A DNA stretch of 64,000 nt from Wuchereria bancrofti (GCA_005281725.1 SSBO01000012.1:21592779-21656778); one strand, 5' to 3'. Shown: positions 25,901-38,846, counted from the stretch's first letter. Notes: a model not told the origin generated them from the sequence alone. Translations and numbers: made by a program.

Positions 25901-28900
25901 CTTTATCAAGCATGTTAGTATTTGCACCGAAGGATAAAAGTAAATGGCTCAATGATTCAGCAGCTTGTTTCCTTACCAGTAGTGAGGGATCTCGACAGTG
26001 CTGCTGGAAACAACATATACAACAATTTATTACACTAATGTATGCAATAGCGCGAGATATGATCCCGCACTTGAGTTGTTCGGTCATATAACATTGTAAA
26101 CTTTAAAAAATAGCGACACCTGGAAAACTGTTAAAAATTCTGTTTGTTGCGATTCAGAAAGAGTTGAAAAAAGTGATTCAAGAGCAATTATTGCTGCTTT
26201 GCGGGTTGATACCTGAAAAGATTCTTCTGGTTTAGAAAAGAGCTGATGCATCGTGTCATTTTTTTTCTTAATTTTTAGAGAAAATAAATACCAAAAGAAA
26301 CTGTATAATTAAAAAATTTTGCAGTACCCTTGCATCCAAACAGCGAGTTGTAATCGTCCTCAGAAGTGTATGATCATCTTGATGCTTTTTAGCATCCTCA
26401 TCTTCACAGTAATAAACATACATCTATAAAATGATTTAACTTTTCAAAAGTTCCGTAGCAGAGTACGGTAGTATCATTACATCATTAAATATCTTCGTTA
26501 AAAAGATTAATTCATTAATAAACAGAACGCTAACAAATAAAATAGGGAAGTGGAAAAATATAATGTGCGGTTTCGCATTAAGCTTACCTGTATCTTTGAT
26601 AAATTCAAAAGCCTGCTGCGTATATTTTCATCATCAAGCAATATTGCAATCTGCATCAAAGCTCGAGTTCGTACCATTGGAGATTTGTCATTACAGCTTC
26701 TTAGTAAAAAAACCAAAATAGCATTGTGAAGACCGATTTCCCTTACCATTTTGCTGTAAATAGTTCACTAAAGTCATCTTCATCCAATGTTTTATCAACA
26801 AAACCATTGATATTCACATGCAATCTCGATGTTACTGAAATGTCTCCAGAAATAAGCTGATTTCATCATTTCCTTTTTGATATCTCGTCATAATATGGAA
26901 GTAGTAACAGCACAACATAACAGAACATGTTTCTAAACCATGAAGTTCTACACAAATTCAATAATAAACAGGTCAAAACATGGTAAAAATAGAACGGTAA
27001 TTATGAAACATTTTTAAATATTATATAATCGTATCTGACATCCAACGTAATTTTAAAATTACTATGCAGTGAAATATTTCCCCAACTTATATTACAAACA
27101 CAGCAACTGATCTTTTTATTTGCTTAAGATGATTTAAAAAAAAATACAAACCTTATTGGTCCCTTTCCTTTTGCTTTCTTCCGGACTTGTTGTCTATTAC
27201 AATCATCTGAAATATGCAAAGAACATTACCAAAATATTTCTAACTACAAGTTACATTTATCGCAAAAGAGAGGCGAAGTTTAATGATACCATCTTCTTCA
27301 GCTTCATCTATCTCCATCGATATTTCTTTGCCACTGGACATGTCCTAAGAATAAATTTTGAAACTTATTATCCGACAAAAAATGTAATTCGATTCGAATA
27401 TATGTTTAGAAAAACTCCAAATCATGTTTAACAGAATAAATCAAACAGGAAAATCAACAAGAAAACGAGATATGCTGATATTTTTATTAGGCTATTGGTC
27501 TGAGAGCAACTGAAACATGATTGCCATAGCTGGAGAAATTGAAGAATCAAAAATCACCTTTTCATGCATTTGTTCGCAATAAGTTCTATTTTCTTGCTTA
27601 CAACTAACTTCAAGGATATGACCTGAAACCATGTTTTAAATTAGATACCTCGTCATTACAGATGTAATTCTTATTGTAATGTTTTGTCAAGAAAATATAA
27701 ATGTAATATATATGTTGCATATGTAATATTATATACAAAATATACTTTGTAATATATATGCTCCAAAATAATTTCCATTTTTTTTTAGCAGAATTAAAGA
27801 CGAGAAATTAACCATATTGTTTCACAAGCGGTACTGCAATTTCAACAACAAAACCACGTAATGCAACTTTGGAATTGGCGCCAATTAGCAACAGGAAGGC
27901 GGCAAAATCCTAGAGATACAAATAGATAAGTTATTTTACAGAGTATAAGAATGAATTCATAAATCATTCTTTAATATTGATAAGAATTACTCGAATATGT
28001 TTGGGAGGCAGATAGGCAAGGACTTCAATAACGGAACTTGTCACTTTTGCACGATAATCACTGCGATCTGGACAACGAAAACATACATTTTGAAGCACCA
28101 ATAAAATAGTGAATATTTCTTCTTCAGAACCTTTCTAAAACTTCAATTTCAACAAGTTTTTATTTAAAATAATTGAATATTTTTTGGTTTAAAATAGTTG
28201 GTAGTTGATTATGTTTCGATGGGTTATTTTTAAAGAAAGATTAATATGAGTATAACAGTTTTGAAACATTAAAAAAAGTCATAAAATTATCAAAAACCTT
28301 TGCAAACAATGAAATTAAAGTGCATAATGTCTAATTATTTCCTCACTTCTATTCTTAATCTGATAAAATTTATCATCGCTTCCTTATAAGTGGTCATCAG
28401 TTTCGGTGGATGAGCATTCGTGGGAAGTACGGTATTTTCAAATGTCCAGAATAATAGTCGCGGCATAACAACTTTTCCATATACAACGCCAGAAACAGCA
28501 TGCCGATTATCTAGAAAGCGATGCATCAGAGCGAATGATCGGTCAGAAAACCCCCGTAATCTCTGAAAATATTTCCTGGCAAACATTTCAATATTTGAGT
28601 CACAAAATTTCTATTTAAACTGTAAGAAATTTCGAAATTTTCAATGCGTAAAAAATTAGCGGTTCTGAGGAGCGAGAGAACAAACCTGGAAGTCTGACAA
28701 CCGCTTACATTGTAAAAGAGACGTTTTTTCGGAAAAATCAAGTTGCATAAGCTGTTGCAAAAAAACTGCCAATGATATTAAACATTGCTGAGCTGATGAA
28801 AGTAAGTCTGAAATATGGGAAATTTTCTACATAAGTAGAGATATAAAGTAGTCAACTGTTATCAACGTCAACATATAAAACAAAAATTAACATATCAAAA

Positions 28901-30329
28901 ACTGATGTGCGCTAACCTCTGTTTAAAAAGACGAATAATGAATCCAAAACATCACAAAGCATATATCTTAATTCTGTTCCGTCTTCCAAAGTAAGTTGTT
29001 CAAAAACTGTAAAAAAAAAGAAAAAAAAAACGCTGTTGCAACAATTTGGACATTTACTGACAAGCCCGGCAAGTAGAATATATAACAGCACGCTAGGCTT
29101 GAAACAGATCACATTACTTGCATCAGATCCATTAATTCTCATTATGACAAAAAAGATTACATATTTGAAAAAACTATATTATTTTATTTGGAATGAAAGG
29201 TACCTGTTTGCTTTATTCTTGAGTTATTTATAACAAATGGTTTCTTATTTTTACTTTTGGTATTCTGAATTATGCCTACACGATTATTAGTTATCGAAAG
29301 ATGACCACTACTAAGTAATCCACGAATTAATCGCAATTCATCCAAAGCCCTCTGCAATCAGCAAAAATTAGAAATTTCCTTTTGCATGTAAGAAATTTAA
29401 AGTCAATTCAATAGAAAAAACTTAAAAAAATCACTTGAAAGAGATAATCATTGAAGATATTGAAAGCCTGTGCTCCACTTAAACAGCATAGTGAAATATA
29501 AATTCGAGAACCAATTAGCCCCACTTTTCGATCTTCAAAGCCACTGAAACCAATTGATTTGTCCTATCCAATAAGAAAGCTTGATTTAATTATAACAAAC
29601 CACTACTAGTCTATCTTATTTGTAACAAATATTTCTGTTCCATTATACTAAGAAAAACTTATAAGTAATTATTGCAAATAAATGCTTACACATCAGGCTG
29701 GAGTCCCCGTTCAATCAGATACCACGCAAAAATGCATAATTTCTTTGCATCAAAATTTTTTCCAGTCATTTCATGCCATATTTTGGTTGACGAATTTGCT
29801 TTCTCAGCATACGACATTAGCCGGAAACATACTAAAAAAAATTCAAACTATAACAGAAACTATCTCAAGTTTGTCAATTCACATTTTAGAAAGCATTCTT
29901 TCATTGATCCGAACTCATTTAATTATTCACATTCTGAAAGACGTTGTAAGTAGTCGAAGGCTTGAAGGACTGAGAATTGTATAGAATGTGCGAAGCTGCC
30001 GAAGTCCGAAAAATTATCTTCGAAGCTAAAAAAAGTGAATATTATGCTATTTTATACAGTTTTAAACAAAATGTGGCCATTATTCCGGCAAGATAGTTAT
30101 AAAACACTTCTGGATAAATACAAATACATTTCCGGATGAAAATCAATAGCTATAAACACAGCATATTTCATGTTTCCAACAGTATGGCATATTTCAGCAA
30201 CCGATCAGACCCTCTAATAAGTTTGTGCCGAAAAGACGCTTACCATGCAACAGTCCATTCATCATTCACCTCTGAGAAGATGCTGCTCACATCATCAAGT
30301 GCTTCAAACAATTTATATTTTTCTTCCAT
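19953..30329 (-). CDS. hcp-6: Condensin-2 complex subunit D3 (CAP-D3/HCP-6), about 1,613 aa
   Basis: HEAT-repeat non-SMC subunit of condensin II, which acts in the nucleus to compact and resolve mitotic chromosomes; the C. elegans homologue is HCP-6. Recognised by co-linear similarity to the NCAPD3 family along the whole length: an N-terminal block (KIWHEMTGKNFDAKKLCIFAW), HEAT units near residues 530-680 (SCNDKSPMVRTRALMQI; CRDPSLLVRKQAAESL; NDREQSVVQLASKL), the conserved condensin block at about 1060-1143 (LAKKCVPVLSRQLL; VICDLCKRYTLLVDRH; CLKDPSTLVRKQTLMLL), then QEAARKVV-like and FGIIRVLRELCKDHREQLDE segments, an acidic loop, and the tail motif AISTPE followed by LTFGLG. The start (30329) gives MEEKYKLFEAL, with an acceptor at 30377-30378. 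Two one-base frameshifts at A-runs must be assumed (T-runs 26749-26752 and 21244-21249 on the plus strand). The length is close to animal family members (about 1,500-1,750). Family call very secure; individual exon ends moderately so. Confidence 0.9.
19953..30329 (-). other. hcp-6: Exon map of the condensin-2 D3 gene (38 exons)
   Basis: Plus-strand coordinates in transcript order: 30329-30244, 30025-29931, 29831-29690, 29543-29435, 29351-29204, 29006-28917, 28807-28686, 28562-28347, 28134-27991, 27909-27813, 27622-27558, 27344-27290, 27206-27148, 26856-26588, 26423-26328, 26212-26120, 26000-25824 (or 26003), 25659-25574, 25326-25179, 25051-24885, 24782-24588, 24480-24326, 24087-24014, 23762-23472, 23394-23282, 23141-23006, 22860-22789, 22710-22602, 22542-22451, 22274-22140, 22009-21911, 21787-21648, 21563-21426, 21304-21058, 20862-20762, 20505-20353, 20178-20121, 20020-19953. 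Phases agree everywhere if one A is added in exon 14 and one in exon 34. The donor of exon 13 (GTATTT used, GTTTGT available four bases earlier) and the acceptor of exon 34 are the least certain. Confidence 0.7.
20217..20301. repeat. Inverted repeat with nested hairpin in a condensin intron
   Basis: Arms 20217-20233 and 20285-20301 are perfect 17-bp reverse complements (TTAAAGTTTATGATTAG against its complement). The 51-base loop contains a second short inverted pair, AGACGT...ACGTCT. It lies in the intron between the exons at 20121-20178 and 20353-20505. It may be a remnant of a small inverted-repeat element or a structured intron; no target-site duplication was evident. Confidence 0.7.
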
Positions 30330-31680
30330 TCAAATGAAGTCGTCACGAAGAAATTGGAAAATTTTAAGTGTCAGTACTGAAGTGAGTAAACTGTTTTAAA
30401 AGCGAGTGAAATATATGACAAAATATCGAAAATATAGTAAAATGAATTTGATGAAAAAACAGAAATCGTGAAGAAAGAAAAAAAGAATGCTTCAAGAATC
30501 TTTTCATATTATCATCTCCTTAGCAGTATTTTATTGTTACAAAAAGTACTATTCGTTAATTTATAGCTAATATATCAATAATTCTTTCTCGACTTGTATA
30601 ACCCTAATTCTGTTTCAACACATTAGATAAAAACTATCGATTGCTTCTCATATCTTTCAATTCTAATCAGTTTCGATTTCCCAGCCAGTACCAAAATAAT
30701 CGAGAAAAAGTTAACAAAAGAGAAAAAAAAAACTCTTTGCATACATAATGGAGAAAGATAATTCGTTCTAAAATGCGCACATAAACTTTGCTTCTTCTAT
30801 GCTTCAAAATAAAATCTTTATTTTCCTTTAATGATAGCAATTAAATATTAGTAAATTTAAGCAACAAAAAATTTAATCATACAATGCTGACAAAAAATCA
30901 GCTCTCCGAAATTAGCCAAACAATAAAACTTGCCAGAAGCCAGCAAACATTCATCTGGCCAACGATTCAAATGTGCGCGCCAGAATTGGTACATTTGGAA
31001 ATGTTAGCTATTGCAGCTAAATATTAAGTTGAAAATGCTATAATTAAGATTTAAGCCTGAGTTTGTGTGTTGCAAGCGATGAATATTAAAGAGTGAGGGC
31101 TTACCTATAATCAAAAAGGTTCTTTTATGATGTGAAAGTTAAAAGTTAAAGTTAGAAGGTAATGCTAATAAAAGAATGAAGTAGAATATACTATAGTAGT
31201 ACAGGTAATTTCTATAATGTCTAAGATAAATTTCACTTATTTTCTTTCTATCATATACTGACCTTTTTTTTACGGCATAAATCAGTAGTAACTTACATTT
31301 TACATTCATTTCTAATTTATACACACGTTTAGGCTGAGTTAAGTTAAATTTTTCTTATTGAAGATTAAGAATTTTTGTGATATCTAATTTTACAAATTCT
31401 CGAATTTTTTTTTTCAATAGTTAGTTTTGCAAGAATAGATGTATGTATATATGTGTGTATTTATGCATATACATATATTTACTAATTGTGCAGATGAGAT
31501 TGATATAGAGTAAACGACGCGTAGTATTGGAAACTATGTAATGTTGCGCTCACTGCAGCTGTACTGATTTTTTTCGAAAAAGAATCGATTTTAAATTGTT
31601 AGTTTTTAAAGGGAGCAATTATTTGTGAATATTTTGTTGCACGTATGTGACGTGAAGGATTGTGGCTATTATTAGACGTA
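30330..31680. promoter_or_regulatory. Divergent spacer between condensin D3 and the deubiquitinase
   Basis: A spacer of 1.35 kb lies between two start codons facing apart, so it should carry both promoters. Acceptor-like sites fall close to each start: 30377-30378 for the minus-strand gene (leaving a 47-base leader) and 31674-31675 for the plus-strand gene (leaving 5 bases). No exon is visible. The frame at 31139-31324 is AT-rich and unsupported. Confidence 0.45.
31674..31675 (+). promoter_or_regulatory. Possible trans-splice acceptor of the deubiquitinase mRNA
   Basis: TATTATTAG ends at 31675, five bases before the ATG at 31681, with no upstream donor exon evident. Position and consensus fit spliced-leader addition and support 31681 as the start codon. 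Confidence 0.4.
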
Positions 31681-34600
31681 ATGGCGAAGAAAAGATTGAA
31701 GAGAAATGCGAAAAAATATGAAACAAGGAAAAGAGTACAAAGTATCCCAAGAGTAACTCCTTCGAGTCTCGGAACTGACGGAGCAGATGTTCCAAATTCT
31801 GTAATTTCAAAATCACAGCCGAATGTGGTAAGCTTCATTAGTTTGATTTGCCGAGTCTGACAAACACCTAAGCTGAGAAGGTTTATCAATTCAACGGTGA
31901 CAGTGATCAAGAAAAGATTTGTTTTGGAATTGCTTACCTTTAATTGTTTAACTGAAATGTATCCCAATATTTTTGCAATAATCAGTCAATTTCGTCACCC
32001 AGGGGAAGCTCATCCATCTAGAATAAATTATCATTTGGCTTATTCTTTGGATTTTTTTTTCTTTTGAACATAACATGTCTGGTCAGGTACTAATTGCAGA
32101 GATTATCAAATTTTCCACCTTAATATTACCACCTGCTCAGGAATTTTTGGAAAGCGATTGTTTTATATCATTTAGTTCAATTTCGAATCAGTTGGTCATA
32201 GACTCCACTTTATGCCTAGAAATTTCTAGCCTAAATAACTACATGAATCTACGAATACAGCAATAAATAAGACGTTAGTGTAAAGTAGTGGTCATTTTAA
32301 AAAGCGATGTCTAGTTTCTTAGTATTTGAATATATTTTTCTTACACATAGCAACAAAATTGCAGGATTCAAGAATTGAGAATGAAGTTGCAGATATACTT
32401 GTCGGTATTAGCAATGAACCAATTATTTCTGAAGTGCCTTTTATCAATAGTCAAAGTTCTAGCAAAAGAAAAACTCATATTCGAGTACTGTTTTTGTTTC
32501 AATCGAAAGACTACTCAAATTGAAAATTTCGGGCTGTTATCATTTTGATGAATTAGGAACTGGTGAAATCTGTAAAGGTCAGCTGTGCGCAGTGGTTGTA
32601 TCCGTCACAGCTTTATTTGTAATAACATGGTAGTCATTAATACCTAAGTATCCTAGTATTTTTTATCATCACTGTCTGCAGTGGTAATTAATGCTTCTGC
32701 TTTATTTCGCTAGTTTTCCAAAATATAATTTTTGATTCTAACAGTTTCGGCCAATGAACGCAGCAACTAAACATGGATTCAATTCTCACAACGATGTTTG
32801 GCAGCCATCTGTGATAGATATTGGAATGAACGAAAGTCAAATTTATCCTCGTGGTTTGCTTTTTCATTCTCTATACTTATGTAATGTAATGATCACAACT
32901 CTATATTTGTGCAACTTAGATAAGACTCTTTCCAGATATTTTAAGGTGAAAATTGTAGTTCGCTTATTTCCAATAAATCATACAAACTTCATCGAAATTT
33001 TTGGTCGCAGGTTGAAAGAGTAATGGAATTCCTTTTTTTCGAAGGAAAAAGAAAGCCTTTCATCATAAAGCCACGAAAAATTAGAAAAATTATAGATGAA
33101 CATAAATGTGTAAGAAATTGATGCCGCTGAAATAACATCAATGCCTGTATGTTTATTTGGAAAAGTTTCAGGTTTGACAGGACTAACAAATTTGGGGAAC
33201 ACGTGCTATATGAATGCAGCCATTCAGGCGCTCTCAAATTGTCCCCCTTTTTCCGACTTCTTCCGTTCACTTGATTCCATTGCTTCCTTTGCTTCAAAAA
33301 TGTTAGATAATAATGGAGAACCGCCTATTTCTCGTTCATTTCGTTGTCTACTGCAGGCACTTTGGTCTGAAGAACGGAATCGCTGCATTAATCCACAACT
33401 TTTTCTTGCCGTATGCTCTAGATGAATCATTTTTGTGATTAATTTGACGAATTAACTTTTAAGGAAAATAATTTCATACAATTTTTTTTTAGCAAATTCG
33501 CCATCAGTACCCACAATTTCGTGGCCCAGCGCAACAGGATGCTCAGGAATTTATTAGGTGCCTTCTAGATATATTACATCGAGAATTACGCCAACCTGTT
33601 TTTGCTGTAAGTTAAAACTTTTTTTCCGTAATTTCTACGTTCATATATACCTAATTTTTCTTGTTTTTCATTATTAACAATAATTCCTTTGTAGTGGGAA
33701 TATCGGAATATGACACGTAGCTGCAATATACAAACGGAGGAAGAAAGCATCTCTGGTTTCATACGAAGCGGATATGTTCCATCGCGTTCTAGTAGTAGCG
33801 TGTCTGATGATGATGATGAAAGATATGAAACTGCTGATAGTGGTTGGAGCTCCGATGGAGTGAGTGAACTTGAGAAGAAAATATCTGTATAGCATTTGTA
33901 TTTTTCGTCTCTTTGGGTTCTTTCGGAAAAGGAAATATGTTTAAAGTATTGGATTATTACAGGAGGTGCCTACAGCTTCGAAAACAAATAAGCATTCCGA
34001 GCCTACAACCAATAATCGACTGACACATACTTCAGATCATTCCGTAAATCAACAGGAATCAGCAGAAATGAGTCCACGTAATAAATTTTGTTTTTTATAC
34101 TGTAATAATTCTGCCACATGCAAAAACCTTGCTGTTGTATTGCATGCGTAGAAATTAATGTGATTTGTCTTTGTAACGTTGAATATCTTGAATTGGCAAA
34201 CTTTTTTAATTGTTCTTCAGGAAGCAGGCAATCTAAGTCACCTATTTATTATCGAAGTTTGGTGACGGAAGTCTTTGATGGGCGTTTAAGTAGTGTTGTG
34301 AAATGTCTTACATGCCATCATCTTTCAGAAACTTGTGAAACATTCCAGGTTAACTTAATTTTTGCATGGTTTAGAATCAGCGATTTTTGTAATTTTGAAA
34401 CTCAAATAGACCTTGGTTTTTAAAAAATTTCCTGACCGCTTATATCATTATTCGTTACAAAACAATCGTTGAAGGATTTGTCGTTGAGCATTCCAACAAG
34501 AGAACAACTTGATCACATTGCGTCATATTCAATGAATCTAAACAGTGAGAACAAGAAAGCAAACAGGAATGAGAAAGTAAGTCTTCGTGGCAGTACATTG

Positions 34601-37479
34601 TACTTTGCGAATATATCAGATTCAGTGCTATCCTACCTTTTTTTTTTTTTGCTATACATAATTTACAGGAAGAAGTTGATGACAATGAGAACATTTCCTG
34701 GCAGTGGCCATGGTGGTTTGGAGGAAACTTGTTTCGTTCAATATATCATTATCTATTTGGGGATTTGGTTTCTCTAAATGATGCACTTGCAGCGTTCTTT
34801 TTGCCTGATGATCTTTGTGGGGAAAATATGTATTCTTGCGAAAAATGTTCCAAGTATAGATTTTTTGGCGAATTAATTTTTTGAAATATTATTTTAGCTT
34901 CGATCATAAGACCTTTTTATTACGTTTATGCATGATCATATTCGGCAGATACTCGGGCAGTCAAGAGGATGAAAACTATAATTTATAATTAAACAGTACC
35001 TTCAGGTGTTTGATAGGTTCAAAAGAGATTTCCATAATTGAATTAGTAGCTCGTTTAAAGTTATAGATTTGATAATTGAATCTTTATGTTTTCAGATTGC
35101 GGAACGGTGTCAAAATTTGCAAAATCATCGACCCACCAGAAATTTTATGCATACATTTGAAACGGTTCCGGCACGAACTATCGTATTCAGTTAAAGTTTG
35201 TTTTTTTTTTTTTTTTTTGAATTTTTTAATTTGCAACTATTCTTTGTGACATAATTTTATAGTATGCAAAAAAGAATCTTATAGGTACGGAGTAAGGTAA
35301 CATTTCCAGTACATGATCTGGATTTAACACCATTTGTCGCCAATTTCGAAAAAAACAAAGAACCAGTGCTCTATGATCTAGTTGCATTCATCACACATTA
35401 TGGTGCAAATGCCGAGAGTAAGTCATGGTTGAAATAATTGCTTTAAGAAGTGTTCTTTTATTGGTGTTATTGATCTGCCTTCTTCGTTGAGTTCACCCAA
35501 TCTAATTGGCATTTGTAGGAGCCGAACTCTTTCGACTGTGGAGTTTAATGAATAAAGTTTATTTTATTTGAAGGTGGGCATTATGTTGCTTACTGCAAGA
35601 ATGAGGTGGATGATAATTGGTACGAATTTGATGACACCGTGGTAACTCGATTGGAAATCGGTGATATCTTGAGTAAAGAAGCTTATGTATTATTTTATCA
35701 ACGGCAATCATCGCAGAGTATGGACGACATTCGGATTCGTGTGAGACAGATGCTTGAGGAGAATGATAAAATAAAGGTTGGACTGCAGTAATTGCTTTCT
35801 TTTTTCTATTGAATTATAAGTAGGACATCTTCAAGATCATTGATCTTCTATTATTGTATACACTGGACAATCGGTAGGCATGATTAAAGCTAATCGAACT
35901 TAAGAGTATTACAAAAAATAGATTAGATTAAGTAGTGGAATTGTTTAATCTACTTTTAAGTTAAACTTCACAACCCAAACATTACTTCTTTTCATGTGAA
36001 GGTCCCATTGCATCGCTATATTTCTCGAGAATGGTTGCATCGTTTTTCAACGTTTTCAAATCCTGGACCCATTACAAATTATGATTTCCTTTGTCAACAT
36101 TCGCAAATTCTTCCACGTAGAGCAGCAAGTCTTACTGATTACTATGCAACGATAAGCAGTTCACTATGGGATTTTCTTTATGAAAAGTAAGTTTAAAAGT
36201 ACTGTGTAAAATTCTGTCAGTGATGTGAACTATTTAAATGAATTGTTAAGTGTTTAAGTATCGTTTTGCTCTTTATTGTTGATATTTGCAGCACAAAACA
36301 TATGGGAGTCTTTGAATCTGCATCATAGTTTCATCTCTGATCAGAAAGTTTTGGTTGTGCCATTTAATCGCTAACTTATGCATTAATTATGACATTTGAA
36401 ATTTAGATTTGGTGGTGGACCTGCAAGTTCCGAGTTACACTATTGTTTAACCTGCCAAAATGATTTTCAAATAATGAAACATAAACGTGAAATTGAGCTA
36501 ACGGCATTCTTAACATTGGAGGGACAGCTGAAACGATTGAAAAATAATGTACCAGCTCTTACTTATGGTTATTACATGCCAGCGAATGTTATCGCGAAAG
36601 CTTGGATTGACAAATGGAAGGCATTTGTTGAAGAAAATGAATTTGGTAATTTTAAGTTTTCCAGCATTGCATTTCAAATTCCATCTCGACATGAACTTTT
36701 TAGAAGTGGAGAAATAAGTAAAAATAACCGCATAATACTAGCACTGGCTATACTTGCTTGCATCTGCTATAAGTCTGATTGAAATCCAGTTTTGTGAATC
36801 GGTTTTATACACTGAAATCTCTTTAAACTGATTATTGTATTTTTAGAAATGTAGTAGGATTGCTATCATTTTTGAATGCACTACTGTTATTTTTCATTTC
36901 CAATCAAAGTTCCTTTAGTTTCAGAAATGTTTTTTTCAGAGCCACCAGGATCTATTGACAACAACATCATACTGGTTTGTAGTAGTAATACATGTGATGC
37001 AAGACTACATTTACGGCCTTCACAATATGTGGAGTTACCTCGTGAAGCTTGGTTATTTCTCCAATCAATATACGGCGGTGGACCTGAAGTAAATTTACTT
37101 TTCATGTTCCAGTGATTGGAGTTTATTAGTGAGGTTGCTTTTTTTTAAATGTTATCTTCCTCACTGAACCTATTGTGTTCCGTGTACGACACCACCACTG
37201 GTCTCTTATGAATCTTACTGAGCTTTATTAATTTCCAGATGTTACACATGAAATTAGTTAAAGTTTCCGGAGCTGTAAATGCTTGAGATAGTTTGCGCTA
37301 TCTTATATTTCATATTTAAGTTTTCCTTTGCATTTTAGTTGCTATGCATTCCGGAGGATCATCCATCTTTGGAAAGTCTGCAAAAATTGATTGCAAAAGT
37401 TAACGAGAAGATTGTGGAAACTTTGGAAAGTTTGAAAAGGAGAAATGCAGGTGGTATACCGTTATCGTCACATTCATGA
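31681..37479 (+). CDS. Ubiquitin carboxyl-terminal hydrolase, USP20/USP33 type, 857 aa
   Basis: Cysteine protease that removes ubiquitin from substrates. Exons: 31681-31827, 32365-32484, 32745-32853, 33172-33410, 33493-33606, 33695-33859, 33963-34077, 34221-34348, 34475-34576, 34669-34853, 35096-35195, 35285-35417, 35574-35776, 36002-36186, 36407-36645, 36940-37088, 37339-37479; sum 2,574 nt, all phases agree. The Cys box [20 protein letters not shown] gives Cys137; the QQDAQEF motif follows; the His box SGHYVAYC gives His555; WYEFDD supplies the Asp. A CxxC pair (KCLTC) and SCEKC form the usual zinc finger inside the USP fold. Two DUSP domains follow (about 625-700 and 735-815, with YGGGPE), the arrangement of USP20/USP33. 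The N-terminus is Lys/Arg-rich and has no ZnF-UBP cysteines. An acidic Ser/Asp insert (about residues 235-265) interrupts the catalytic domain. AATAAA at 37836-37841 may be the polyadenylation signal. Confidence 0.88.
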
Positions 37480-38846
37480 ATTATTAAAGTAACTGAAACG
37501 AGTAATATTAATCCTACACCACTTTGCGAATGGCATTATTTGTTCGCAAAAAAAGGACTAATTTTCTGAAAATGTTTGCAATTTATGCATTTGTGCTTTC
37601 TTGAAATTCACTTCCAAAATATTCAATGTCATATTACAGTAGGGATTAGGCCTGTTGAGGTCATTGAAAATTTGTTAAAGAAAATTTTTCGTTTTAGTTT
37701 CCGCTTTATGAAGAAGAGACTAGTTCCTCCTCATCCCTTTTTCGTACTTCCTAAGTTGTCATATTTTGCTTTATCATAGTCGGTAAGGGTCAGTTAATTT
37801 CTCTTTCTATTCATACGTTTTTTAATTTTATGTCTAATAAAAAAACAAACTTTCCAATAGTCAGATGTTTCCTAAGACATACCATACTGTAAGCTAACAT
37901 TATAGTATTTTTTTAATTATGTAAGCTAACATTATGTAAGCTAACGAATTATTACAGATTTACTAAGTAATTTAATCTATTATGGCATACTTATTTCCGC
38001 CTTTTCGGGCAGAAAAAAGTGCGACTTCATGTAAGCATTTCAGAATGTTGACATTTTTATTTATGCATTCTTATTTCTCTTCCTTATTTGTATCTTATTT
38101 ATTCATTCAAAAGATAAAAGAATTGGCGGGCGTTCTCCTTACAAAATCAATAAAATCAGCTGTAAGTCATTCTTTCGTGTGACATTAGAACGAATGAATA
38201 ACTGAACAAGCAACCTAGCGTTAAGATTGAGATCTGAGCAGCTTTACTTTGCTTTTAAGTAGTGTGATTTAGTGATAAGTGATGGTAGCAGTGCGTGCAG
38301 TGTGATTTAGTGATAAGTGATAGTAGCAGTGCGTGCACATTTGTAGTGTTACTGGCTTAAATTCTTAAAAAGCTATTGAATATTAATGCAATTTATGTTT
38401 TTCAACTACGATATGTTTCTCTTTATATTAGATACCGTTAGTATCTGCTGAAAAATTACGTTGCATGAAGAAATAGATGTCTGTTTAAAAATTTGAATTT
38501 AAAATTTCAACATGTTGAATCTCAAACTGCAAACTCACGAAACGGATGGAGAAGTATTAATATGCAAATGAGAAAGTTTATTAATTTATAAAAGTTCATC
38601 AATCTTTAATGCTATAAATTTTGCGAAGTTCTTAATAAAAGTTATTTTATATAATTGTAATTCTACGGAGTGACCAGTCATCGGTACACTCTACGAGTGC
38701 ACGATGGTCGAAGTTAATCCTAATCCAGAAGAAGGTCTAATTAAATTCTCTCCCAATATCGCATATTTCTATGACCTATTACCGAAACTGTGAATTAAAT
38801 CGCTGAGAAGGAATACAATTTCAATATCTAATTAATTAAGTTTAAA
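37480..38846. other. Spacer with a 38-bp tandem repeat
   Basis: The 3' region of the deubiquitinase and the upstream region of the kinase gene. No exon was recognised; the frames at 37576-37779 and 37982-38182 lack splice support. A TAAGCTAACATTAT element recurs near 37892, 37922 and 37935. A 38-bp tandem duplication is described separately. Confidence 0.45.
38261..38336. repeat. 38-bp unit repeated twice in tandem
   Basis: Units 38261-38298 and 38299-38336 begin AGTGTGATTTAGTGATAAGT and differ by one base (GATGG against GATAG). They lie about 510 bases upstream of the kinase start. Confidence 0.9.

Noticed and set aside
29672..29984. Two plus-strand frames of 93-100 codons
   Set aside because: They lie antisense over condensin D3 exons at 29690-29831 and 29931-30025, whose minus-strand reading matches the family.
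31599..31967. Minus-strand 122-codon frame
   Set aside because: It overlaps the first deubiquitinase exon and the upstream acceptor. The plus-strand reading is phase-consistent with the conserved catalytic exons.
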